A stretch of 5,032 nt of DNA from Rhodobiaceae bacterium UBA7378 (lineage in GTDB: Bacteria > Pseudomonadota > Alphaproteobacteria > RS24): positions 1 through 5,032 of the forward strand of contig DKNW01000042.1 in the NCBI GenBank assembly GCA_002469805.1, in the 5' to 3' direction. Under the pieces are notes generated by a model. The model was given only the letters and a program-made list of their open reading frames with translations, was not told the DNA's origin and did no database searches. A program made the position numbers and the translations under genes. This document shows, piece by piece, positions 1 through 5,032 of the stretch (its first letter is position 1; each line of letters opens with the position of its first letter).

Positions 1-1
1 A

Positions 2-667
2 AGCATGGTTCAGCATGGCGGCAGTGCCAGCCAAATTGTTGTCAGCGCTCGCACCAGTGGCGGTCAAACAGATACTAAGGGCATAAGTTTGTTCCTGATT
101 GACAGTGATGCTGAGGGTGTGACCATTACTTCATTTCCTACTGTCGACGGACAACAAGCTGCGGAGGTAACGCTTACCAATGTTCGCGTTACTGCCGCCA
201 GAATGTTAGGCAACTTAGACGACGGCTTTGCAGTCCTCGAGTCAGTGGCCATTGATGGCATTTTAGCTCTCGCAGCAGAAGCGGTTGGCGCTATGGAAGT
301 GCTATACAAAGATACGGTTGCATACACCCAAGAACGCGAGCAATTTGATCATGCTCTGTCGGACTTCCAGGTGTTGCAGCACCGCATGGTGGATATGTTC
401 ATGGAATATGAGCAGTCCGTATCCATGACCTATATGGTCAATATGAAGCTGGACGAAGACGCCGCCGCGCGCGCCAAGGCCGCGGCCGGGGCGAAAGTGC
501 AGATTGGTAAATCGGGTCGTTTCGTCGGTCAAGAAGCTGTGCAGTTGCATGGTGGCATGGGCATGACGGAAGAGTTGAATGTCGGCCACTTCTTCAAGCG
601 CCTGACCATGATCGACACCCAATTCGGTAATGTTGACCATCATCTGAAACGCTTCGCGGCCGCGTAA
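2..667 (+). CDS. Acyl-CoA dehydrogenase, PimD-like small subunit (5'-truncated by window)
   Basis: This is the C-terminal 221 or so residues of an acyl-CoA dehydrogenase of about 380 residues; the frame is open to the left edge, so the ATG at 5 is internal and the true start lies upstream. The visible part begins in the middle beta domain (ISLFLIDSD, AAEVTLTNVRV) and continues into the C-terminal helical domain. That domain carries the family signature around 319-400 (YTQEREQFDHALSDFQVLQHRMVDM, split here as TQEREQF and DFQVLQHRMVDM) and QLHGGMGMTEE at about 542-574. The canonical C-terminal catalytic glutamate motif (Y-E-G-T) is absent; in its place is IDTQFGNVDHHLKRF, as I recall for pimeloyl-CoA dehydrogenase small subunits. 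The protein is FAD-dependent and cytoplasmic, and oxidises acyl-CoA to 2-enoyl-CoA. It probably pairs with the large-subunit homologue at 1793-3004. The family is clear; the substrate is inferred. The first hundred or so codons use more A/T-ending codons than the rest. Confidence 0.9.
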   Translation, partial: SMVQHGGSASQIVVSARTSGGQTDTKGISLFLIDSDAEGVTITSFPTVDGQQAAEVTLTNVRVTAARMLGNLDDGFAVLESVAIDGILALAAEAVGAMEVLYKDTVAYTQEREQFDHALSDFQVLQHRMVDMFMEYEQSVSMTYMVNMKLDEDAAARAKAAAGAKVQIGKSGRFVGQEAVQLHGGMGMTEELNVGHFFKRLTMIDTQFGNVDHHLKRFAAA

Positions 668-669
668 GG
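666..669 (+). promoter_or_regulatory. Ribosome binding site deciding the GTG start at 677
   Basis: AAGG overlaps the TAA stop of the preceding dehydrogenase gene and lies 7 bases before GTG 677. A second purine patch, AGG at 671-673, is too close to be ideal. This supports GTG 677 as the start of the crotonase-family gene and implies translational coupling with the upstream gene. Confidence 0.5.
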
Positions 670-676
670 CAGGCTT

Positions 677-1468
677 GTGCTTGATTACGATCAGCAGGGG
701 CACTGCGTCACGCTGACCATTAATCGGCCTGACATGCGAAACGCGCTGGGAGAGCCGGGCGATGGCGATGTGTTCACTGAAACTTGCGCGCGCATCAACC
801 AAGATCGTTCGGTGCGCTGTGTCATTTTGACAGGGGCCGGGTCGGCATTTTCGGCGGGCGGCAACATCAAAGCCATGCAGGAGCGTCGCGCGCCGTTTGG
901 CGGGCCGGGTGTGCATATTGCAGACAGCTACAGGCAGGGCATCCACCGCATTATTCGCAGTCTTTGGCAGCTTGAAGTGCCGGCAATCGCCGCCGTCAAC
1001 GGACCGGCGATTGGGCTGGGCAATGATGTGGCGGGCTTGTGCGATATTCGCATCGCGGCAAAAAGCGCCATTTTCGGCGCGACATTTTTAAAAATCGGTC
1101 TGATTCCGGGCGATGGGGGGGCGTGGTTGCTGCCCCGCCAAATCGGCCTGTCGCGCGCCAGCGAGTTATTGTTCACCGGAAAAACCATCGACGCCGACAC
1201 GGCTGCCGAGTGGGGGCTGGTGTCCGAGGTTGTTGATGATGATGCGCTTATGGCGCGCGCGCGTGCCATGGCAGATGAGATATGCGCGCAAGCGCCGGAG
1301 GCTTTGCGCGCTGCCAAACGCCTGTTACGCAGCGGGCAGACCGCCTCCTTCGACACAATTATGGAAATGTCGGCGACCACGCAAGCGCTGATGCATCAAA
1401 TGTCCGACCATCAGGCAGCCATCAGTGCCATGCTTGACAAGGTTCCGGCTGACTACAAAGATGAATAA
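677..1468 (+). CDS. Enoyl-CoA hydratase/isomerase (crotonase) family protein
   Basis: This is a complete 263-residue crotonase-fold protein, the usual length for the family. It starts at GTG, 9 bases after the upstream stop. Visible motifs are NRPDMRNAL (16-24), the CoA/oxyanion-hole segment AFSAGGNIKAM (57-67), the second segment NGPAIGLGNDVAGLCDIRIA (108-127), and GLIPGDGGAWLLPRQIG (141-157), then a C-terminal helical region with ELLFTGKTIDADTAAEWGLV. The two catalytic glutamates of classical enoyl-CoA hydratase (rat Glu144 and Glu164) align by eye to Asp117 and Phe137, so simple hydration of 2-enoyl-CoA cannot be assumed. Asp146 lies near the position where acidic residues act in some isomerases and in 4-chlorobenzoyl-CoA dehalogenase, but appears one residue out of register. 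By context it acts on the product of the flanking dehydrogenases, as hydratase or isomerase. The family is certain; the exact reaction is not. Confidence 0.9.
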   Translation: MLDYDQQGHCVTLTINRPDMRNALGEPGDGDVFTETCARINQDRSVRCVILTGAGSAFSAGGNIKAMQERRAPFGGPGVHIADSYRQGIHRIIRSLWQLEVPAIAAVNGPAIGLGNDVAGLCDIRIAAKSAIFGATFLKIGLIPGDGGAWLLPRQIGLSRASELLFTGKTIDADTAAEWGLVSEVVDDDALMARARAMADEICAQAPEALRAAKRLLRSGQTASFDTIMEMSATTQALMHQMSDHQAAISAMLDKVPADYKDE

Positions 1469-1477
1469 TCAACATAT

Positions 1478-1484
1478 AGGGAGG
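1478..1484 (+). promoter_or_regulatory. Strong Shine-Dalgarno for the ABM-domain gene
   Basis: AGGGAGG lies 5 bases before ATG 1490. It is one of the strongest ribosome binding sites in the operon and fixes the start of the small ABM-domain gene. It sits in the widest gap of the plus-strand operon (21 bases), which otherwise holds no promoter or terminator that I can see. Confidence 0.7.
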
Positions 1485-1489
1485 CTGAA

Positions 1490-1783
1490 ATGGCTGTAGG
1501 GATTATTGCAACGATACGTGTTGTAGACGGCAAGCAGGCGGATTTCGAGGCCGGTTTCGCCAAGATGCAGGAAGTGGTGAAGGCCGAGGAGCCGGGATGT
1601 CTGCTTTATGCGCTGTGTCAGGACAAAGCCGACACAACAACCTATCGGGTGATGGAGCAATATGCAGATGAGGAGGCGCGCAAAACTCATGGCACCTCCG
1701 ATGCGTTTAAGGCGGCGGCTGGCGGTCTGGGCGGATGCCTGGCCGGGGCACCGGAATTGGTTGAAGTGAATATCATAAGCTAG
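1490..1783 (+). CDS. ABM-domain (antibiotic biosynthesis monooxygenase / YgiN-like) protein
   Basis: This small 97-residue protein is a single ABM domain (dimeric alpha/beta ferredoxin-like fold). The family pattern is visible: an N-terminal strand GIIATIRVVDG, a helix with FEAGFAKMQEVVKAEEPGCLLY (about residues 19-40, given here as FEAGFAKM and EEPGCLLY), a strand TTTYRVMEQYAD (49-60), then EEARKTHGTSDAFKAAAGGL with the conserved His67, and a final strand ELVEVNIIS. Family members act as cofactor-independent oxygenases, quinone-modifying enzymes or stress proteins; many have no known substrate. There is no signal peptide or membrane segment, so it should be cytosolic. It sits between a crotonase gene and an acyl-CoA dehydrogenase gene with short gaps, so it is probably co-expressed with fatty-acid or aromatic acyl-CoA breakdown. 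It has three cysteines (37, 43, 83). The domain call is confident; the function is unknown. Confidence 0.85.
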   Translation: MAVGIIATIRVVDGKQADFEAGFAKMQEVVKAEEPGCLLYALCQDKADTTTYRVMEQYADEEARKTHGTSDAFKAAAGGLGGCLAGAPELVEVNIIS

Positions 1784-1786
1784 GAG
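1783..1786 (+). promoter_or_regulatory. Ribosome binding site overlapping the ABM stop codon
   Basis: GGAG begins on the last base of the TAG stop of the ABM gene (sequence TAGGAG from 1781) and lies 6 bases before ATG 1793. It supports that ATG as the start of the large dehydrogenase subunit and suggests coupled translation of the two genes. Confidence 0.65.
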
Positions 1787-1792
1787 CTATTC

Positions 1793-3004
1793 ATGGACTT
1801 GAATTTTAGCAAAGACGATGTGCGCTTTCGCGACGATGTGCGTGCATTTATCGACGAGGCGTTTACGCCGGACTTGCAACAACAAATGGCGCGGTCGAAA
1901 AACGGTTATATGAACAAGGAAGCTCATATCACCTGGCAAAAACGGCTTTATGAAAAAGGTTGGGCGGCCCCGAACTGGCCGGCCGAGCATGGCGGGGCGG
2001 GGTTCACGCCAGCGCAGAAGTTTATTTTCACGCAAGAAATGGATGCTGCGGGTGCCCCGCATTTCATTCCGTTCGGTCTGTCCATGGTGGCACCGGTGAT
2101 TATGGCTTTCGGGTCGGATGAGCAAAAACAGCGCTTCCTGCCCGATATTCTGGCCTCCAATGTCTGGTGGTGTCAGGGCTATTCAGAGCCCGGTTCCGGT
2201 TCGGATTTGGCTTCGCTGCAAATGAAAGCAGAAGACAAGGGCGACCATTATCTGTGCAATGGCTCGAAAATTTGGACGTCCATGGCGCAACATGCCGACT
2301 GGATTTTCTGCCTTGTACGCACCGCCAAAACGGAAAAGCGTCAAGATGGTATCTCGTTCCTGCTCATCGAAATGGACACGCCGGGCGTGAAGGTTGCGCC
2401 TTTGGTGACACTGGACGGCCCGGCTGAAAACCAGCAGGAAATTAATCAGGTGTTTTTTGAGGATGTGAAAGTACCGAAGGAAAACCTGATTGGCGAAGAA
2501 AATAAGGGCTGGACTTACGCCAAATATCTGCTCGAATTTGAGCGCGGCAATCCGTATTCGGCGGGTCTCAACCGCGCGCTGTCAAAAGTGCGCGAGCTTG
2601 CAAATTCGGTCGCCACTGACGGCGAAACATTGGCCGAGGACCCGGACTTTCAGCGCAAGGCGAACGACCTTGAGCGTCAGATTATGGCAATGGAAGCAAC
2701 CGAATTGCGGATTTTCTCCGAGATCAGCGCCGGCCAGAATATCGGCCCGGGCTCGTCATCGCTTCTCAAAACGCGCGGCACGGAAATCCAGCAGGATGTA
2801 TCCGAACTTGCGGTCGAAGCCATCGGGCAATATGGGTTCCCGTTTGTGTCGGATACGCAAGGCTCGGCCAACACCCCGGATGTCGGCCTGGACGGGGCAC
2901 CGATTGTGGTGCCGTCTTATCTTAACAAGCGCAAGACGACGATTTATGCCGGGTCAAACGAGATCCAGCGCAATATTATCGCCAAGGCCGTGTTGGGGCT
3001 TTAA
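1793..3004 (+). CDS. Acyl-CoA dehydrogenase, PimC-like large subunit
   Basis: This complete 403-residue FAD-dependent acyl-CoA dehydrogenase closely resembles, from memory, pimeloyl-CoA dehydrogenase large subunits (MDLNF start, WWCQGYSEPGSGSDLASL, AQHADWIFCL, and the C-terminus NEIQRNIIAKAVLGL). An N-terminal helical domain (about 1-120) leads to the FAD/substrate beta domain (about 121-235; SEPGSGSDLASL 131-142, WTSMAQHADW 161-170, LIGEENKGW 232-240) and a C-terminal helical domain. The usual catalytic glutamate of the Y-E-G-T motif is Ala386 here (IYAGSNEIQR, 384-393). Glu250 in EFERG is a candidate base, at the helix-G position used by isovaleryl-CoA dehydrogenase (inference). A family-typical loop rich in Gly/Asp/Pro lies at about 353-376. 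It probably forms a heteromer with the small subunit at 2-667 and introduces the 2,3 double bond into an acyl-CoA, passing electrons to ETF. The true substrate could be a dicarboxyl-CoA, a steroid or terpenoid side chain, or an aromatic-derived acyl-CoA. Confidence 0.92.
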   Translation: MDLNFSKDDVRFRDDVRAFIDEAFTPDLQQQMARSKNGYMNKEAHITWQKRLYEKGWAAPNWPAEHGGAGFTPAQKFIFTQEMDAAGAPHFIPFGLSMVAPVIMAFGSDEQKQRFLPDILASNVWWCQGYSEPGSGSDLASLQMKAEDKGDHYLCNGSKIWTSMAQHADWIFCLVRTAKTEKRQDGISFLLIEMDTPGVKVAPLVTLDGPAENQQEINQVFFEDVKVPKENLIGEENKGWTYAKYLLEFERGNPYSAGLNRALSKVRELANSVATDGETLAEDPDFQRKANDLERQIMAMEATELRIFSEISAGQNIGPGSSSLLKTRGTEIQQDVSELAVEAIGQYGFPFVSDTQGSANTPDVGLDGAPIVVPSYLNKRKTTIYAGSNEIQRNIIAKAVLGL

Positions 3005-3034
3005 CCCCGCTCATATTCGCCTGTGAGGGATTTG

Positions 3035-3062
3035 AAAAGGGCACCGGAGACGGTGCCCTTTT
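3035..3062. terminator. Bidirectional Rho-independent terminator between convergent operons
   Basis: This is a perfect 12-bp inverted repeat: arm AAAAGGGCACCG (3035-3046), GAGA tetraloop (3047-3050), arm CGGTGCCCTTTT (3051-3062). The plus strand has T at 3059-3063 after the GC-rich stem, a good intrinsic terminator for the acyl-CoA operon 31 bases past its stop. Read on the minus strand, the same stem ends in TTTT before CAAAT, so it can also end the antiporter operon. The right arm touches the TAA stop of the minus-strand gene (3062-3064). No other feature is visible in the 57-base gap. Confidence 0.9.
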
Positions 3063-4756
3063 TACATCATATAGCGCAGCGCAAGCAGCAGCGCGAACAC
3101 GGCCAGAAATAAGCCGGCGGCAGCACCGATGGTGGCCGTGCCCGAAATCAGATAATTCGTGCGGCTGACATGTGTGCCGCGCCCCACCGAAGCGGCAATC
3201 TGGCGGGCTGCGGTGCCGGTGACGGCGCGCCACAGCCGCATAACAGGCGCAGCGAGCATCCGCCAAATAGCCGGCAGCAATCGGCGAAACAGCCAGTCCG
3301 TGTTCAATACTGTGCTGTCAATTTCGGGCGGATAAAGGCCGCGCAACATTAAAAAGGCGAAGGCCAGCACTGCAAATAACAGCAGTTGCAATTCGCCCAG
3401 CACATGGCCCGCATCCCAAACCTTGTAAGTCACTTCATAAGGTAAAAGCGCATAGAGCATCTCCGGCGCGACGCCGATGGCAACGCAAAGCCCTGCGGCG
3501 ATGCCCATGGCGACCAACATGCTGAACGGCGCTTCGCGAACCTTGAAGCCGCGGTCGTGGCCGAAAAATGCGAAATAAGGAATTTTGATGCCCGAGTGCT
3601 CCAGCACACCGGCGGAAGCAAAAATCAGCGCCACCCACACCCAGAAATACCCTTCATAGGCCGCGCTGCCAATGGTCAGCGATTTGGTGACAAAGCCGCT
3701 AAACAGCGGGAATGACGAGATCGACACCGCGCCAATAATGCAGAATAGGGTGGTCAGCGGCATGCGCTTCCACAAGCCCCCCAATTCGCTGGCCTTGACC
3801 GTGCCGGTGCGATAGAGAACCGCGCCCATGCTCATGAACAAAAGCGATTTATAGATGATATGGGCAAAGGCATGCGCCACCGTGCCGTTCAGCGCCAATT
3901 CGGTGCCAATGCCGATGCCGACCACCATAAACCCAAGCTGATTGTTGAGCGAGAAAGCCAGCACGCGGCGCAAATCATTTTCAATAACGGCGAAAAATAC
4001 CGGGAACAACGTCATCACCACGCCGAACCAGATCAACATGTGCGTGCCGGCAAAGCACAGCGCCAGCATGTAAATGGCAAGTTTTGTGGTGAAGGCGCTC
4101 AAAATAACCGTGCCGGTCACGCTTGCCTCGGGATAGGCATCTTGCAACCAGCCATTGACGAAGGGGAAGGCGGCTTTGATGGCGAAAGCCAATAGCACCA
4201 GCGCGCCACCCAGCGTTTCGACCGACAGGGCGGTGATCGCCGTGCTGCTGCCCGACCCGACCAATACCACAGCACCCGCCAGCAAAATCACGCCTGAGGT
4301 GACTTGTGTCAGCAGATAGCGCATGGCGGCGGCGAAGCTGCGCGGATTGCGTCCGGCAAGAATGAGGAAGACAGACGTGAATGCCGTCAGTTCCCAGTAA
4401 ATAAACAGGGTAATAAAGTCACCCGCAAACAGGGCGGCAATCGCCGCGCCCGCATAGGCCAGCCCGGTGGCTGCCGTCATGCGGGCGTCTTCGTGCATGG
4501 CGTAAATGACATTGAGCGCAGCTGCGATGTGGAAAACCAACGCAAACGGGCGGGTGATCGCCTCGGCGCGCACCAGGATAAGGTCAAAGCCGATCACGCT
4601 GGTGGTCAGATGCACACCGGGGTCGATATGCCAGCACTGATAGGCCGACGCCGCGATGAGAACAAGCATCCATACCTGCCGCAACATGTGCGGCAATACG
4701 GGCACCAGCGCGGCGCCCAATATCATCATCAGGCCGGGCAGCAACAGTTCAGGCAT
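3062..4756 (-). CDS. Mrp-type Na+/H+ antiporter subunit D-like / NuoL-family membrane subunit
   Basis: This 564-residue integral membrane protein belongs to the proton-translocating NADH-quinone oxidoreductase/Mrp antiporter family, with about 14 or more hydrophobic helices. The hallmark charged residues are all present: Glu122 (YWELTAF) in the TM5 position, Lys194 (FAIKAAFPF) in TM7, Lys225 (TTKLAIY) in TM8, His295/His299/Lys303 (AHAFAHIIYKSLLF), and Lys358 (SGFVTKSL) near TM12. An active ion-translocating channel is therefore expected. I chose ATG 4756 because GGAGG lies 6 bases upstream; the ATG at 4762 abuts the Shine-Dalgarno, and the ATG at 4822 lies well inside the upstream gene. The start overlaps the stop of the 88-residue gene by 8 bases, indicating coupling. 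It is longer than a typical MrpD (about 500 residues): after about residue 471 there is an Arg-rich amphipathic stretch and a final membrane helix (about 537-561). It is probably one subunit of a multi-subunit cation/proton antiporter-like complex; ion specificity is unknown. Confidence 0.92.
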   Translation of the reverse strand: MPELLLPGLMMILGAALVPVLPHMLRQVWMLVLIAASAYQCWHIDPGVHLTTSVIGFDLILVRAEAITRPFALVFHIAAALNVIYAMHEDARMTAATGLAYAGAAIAALFAGDFITLFIYWELTAFTSVFLILAGRNPRSFAAAMRYLLTQVTSGVILLAGAVVLVGSGSSTAITALSVETLGGALVLLAFAIKAAFPFVNGWLQDAYPEASVTGTVILSAFTTKLAIYMLALCFAGTHMLIWFGVVMTLFPVFFAVIENDLRRVLAFSLNNQLGFMVVGIGIGTELALNGTVAHAFAHIIYKSLLFMSMGAVLYRTGTVKASELGGLWKRMPLTTLFCIIGAVSISSFPLFSGFVTKSLTIGSAAYEGYFWVWVALIFASAGVLEHSGIKIPYFAFFGHDRGFKVREAPFSMLVAMGIAAGLCVAIGVAPEMLYALLPYEVTYKVWDAGHVLGELQLLLFAVLAFAFLMLRGLYPPEIDSTVLNTDWLFRRLLPAIWRMLAAPVMRLWRAVTGTAARQIAASVGRGTHVSRTNYLISGTATIGAAAGLFLAVFALLLALRYMM

Positions 4757-5015
4757 CGCCATCCTCCCCCGCGTCGTAATAATCGGGCGCGCGCATGACC
4801 AGTTTGCGCAGCAACACGCCACCGCCCACGACGATTAAAAATGCCGCAAAGCCATAAATCGCAAAAAACAGGGGGCGCCCTTCAGTTTCAAAATAAGCAT
4901 GGCGATGGATGACAAATTCAAGCGCCGTCACAACCGCGCAAGCGACAATCAAAACCCCGACCGCGCCGCGCGCGAGCGGTGTCATTTTGGCACCGGTTTC
5001 TTCACCATCCGACAT
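4749..5015 (-). CDS. Small two-helix membrane protein of Mrp-like antiporter operon, function unknown
   Basis: This 88-residue protein has a short polar N-terminus, a first membrane helix at about 16-36 (GVLIVACAVVTALEFVI), a loop HRHAYFETEGRP (37-48), a second helix at about 49-69 (LFFAIYGFAAFLIVVGGGVLL), a basic stretch RKLVMR, and an acidic Tyr-rich tail PDYYDAGEDGDA. With RKLVMR inside, both termini would be cytoplasmic. No catalytic motif is seen. I recall proteins with a similar layout (H-x-H, GFxAF-type helix, LRKLVMR, DYYD tail) next to MrpD-like genes in other proteobacteria, but cannot check this here. The start at ATG 5015 has GGAGG (5022-5026) 6 bases upstream; ATG 4985 has no good ribosome site. 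Its stop overlaps the start of the antiporter subunit by 8 bases, so an accessory, assembly or small structural role in the antiporter complex is the natural inference. Confidence 0.8.
   Translation of the reverse strand: MSDGEETGAKMTPLARGAVGVLIVACAVVTALEFVIHRHAYFETEGRPLFFAIYGFAAFLIVVGGGVLLRKLVMRAPDYYDAGEDGDA
4763..4767 (-). promoter_or_regulatory. Ribosome binding site deciding the antiporter-subunit start
   Basis: GGAGG on the minus strand, inside the end of the upstream 88-residue gene, lies 6 bases before ATG 4756. It rules out the immediately adjacent ATG at 4762 (zero spacing) and argues against the far upstream ATG at 4822, giving a 564-residue rather than a 586-residue product. Confidence 0.75.
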
Positions 5016-5032
5016 TACATGCCTCCGAAATC
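5015..5032 (-). CDS. Probable last codons of an upstream gene (truncated by window)
   Basis: On the minus strand the frame reading D-F-G-G-M ends at TAA 5017-5015, whose last A is the first base of ATG 5015 (TAATG junction). This is the usual form of tight overlap between co-translated genes, and the Shine-Dalgarno for the 88-residue gene would then lie inside this reading frame. By context it would be another Mrp-like subunit, but five residues are too few to identify anything, and the TAA could be chance. Confidence 0.35.
   Translation of the reverse strand, partial: DFGGM

Noticed and set aside
655..664. 10-bp GC palindrome at the end of the small dehydrogenase gene, considered as a regulatory site or terminator
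   Set aside because: It encodes the Ala-rich C-terminus, has no T-run after it, and the next gene follows within 9 bases with its own ribosome site.
302..946. Long open frame on the minus strand (214 codons) opposite the end of the small dehydrogenase gene and the start of the crotonase gene
   Set aside because: It crosses the boundary between two well-supported plus-strand genes, its product is rich in His/Arg/Cys with no recognisable domain, and it is explained by GC-rich antisense coding.
1115..1121. Run of seven G, a possible slippage or sequencing-error site
   Set aside because: The reading frame is conserved on both sides (GLIPGDGG before, AWLLPR after), so there is no frameshift and no sign of phase variation.
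1250..1269. Near-perfect 20-bp palindrome with an alternating GC core
   Set aside because: It encodes Met-Ala-Arg-Ala-Arg-Ala-Met within a conserved helical part of the crotonase protein; repeated GCG/CGC codons explain it, and no second copy was seen.
928..1380. Minus-strand open frame of 150 codons inside the crotonase gene
   Set aside because: It lies wholly opposite a conserved gene, is low in complexity (Ala/Ser/Arg), and has no domain; it is a shadow frame.
2490..3026. Plus-strand open frame of 178 codons overlapping the end of the large dehydrogenase gene
   Set aside because: The product is Arg/Ser/Pro-rich with no family signature, and the overlapping frame is a conserved dehydrogenase to its last residues.
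4304..4798. Plus-strand open frame of 164 codons opposite the antiporter genes
   Set aside because: The product is dominated by Gly, Arg, His and Gln, as expected from the complement of membrane-protein codons, with no ribosome site of note.
4757..4822. N-terminal extension of the antiporter subunit to ATG 4822
   Set aside because: The added 22 residues (starting MACCCANW) are not membrane-protein-like, lie inside the upstream gene, and the Shine-Dalgarno at 4763-4767 fits ATG 4756.

Overview
The window looks like an ordinary stretch of a bacterial chromosome, most likely from an alphaproteobacterium. The basis is mid-50s percent GC by eye, GC-rich coding with Ala/Gly-rich proteins, a PimC/PimD-type acyl-CoA dehydrogenase pair, and a divergent Mrp-type antiporter cluster. 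The genus cannot be told from the sequence. The window is almost fully coding and holds two convergent operons that meet at a shared hairpin terminator near 3035-3062. I see no RNA genes, mobile elements, CRISPR arrays or attachment sites.

Left part, plus strand (2-3004): four tightly packed genes of acyl-CoA breakdown. In order they are the C-terminal part of an acyl-CoA dehydrogenase like the pimeloyl-CoA dehydrogenase small subunit (the gene begins before the window), a crotonase-fold enoyl-CoA hydratase/isomerase starting at GTG 677, a 97-residue antibiotic-biosynthesis-monooxygenase (ABM) domain protein, and a complete acyl-CoA dehydrogenase like the pimeloyl-CoA dehydrogenase large subunit. 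Gaps are 9, 21 and 9 bases, each with a Shine-Dalgarno sequence, so this is one transcription unit whose promoter lies upstream. The two dehydrogenase proteins probably form a heteromer that oxidises an acyl-CoA (possibly a dicarboxyl-CoA or another bulky acyl-CoA; the substrate is inferred only from resemblance). The crotonase-fold enzyme would act on the resulting double bond. The role of the ABM protein is unknown.

Right part, minus strand (3062-5032): the end of an operon for a multi-subunit cation/proton antiporter-like membrane complex. An 88-residue two-helix membrane protein (4749-5015) overlaps by 8 bases a 564-residue MrpD/NuoL-type membrane subunit (3062-4756) that keeps all the charged residues expected for proton translocation. 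The last codons of another gene probably sit at the window edge (5015-5032). Further Mrp-like subunits would be expected just beyond it.

Nothing here demands a new system. The items most worth a second look are the small membrane protein coupled to the antiporter subunit, the extended C-terminus of that subunit, the ABM gene embedded in a beta-oxidation operon, and the non-canonical active-site residues of the crotonase-fold enzyme and the dehydrogenases.
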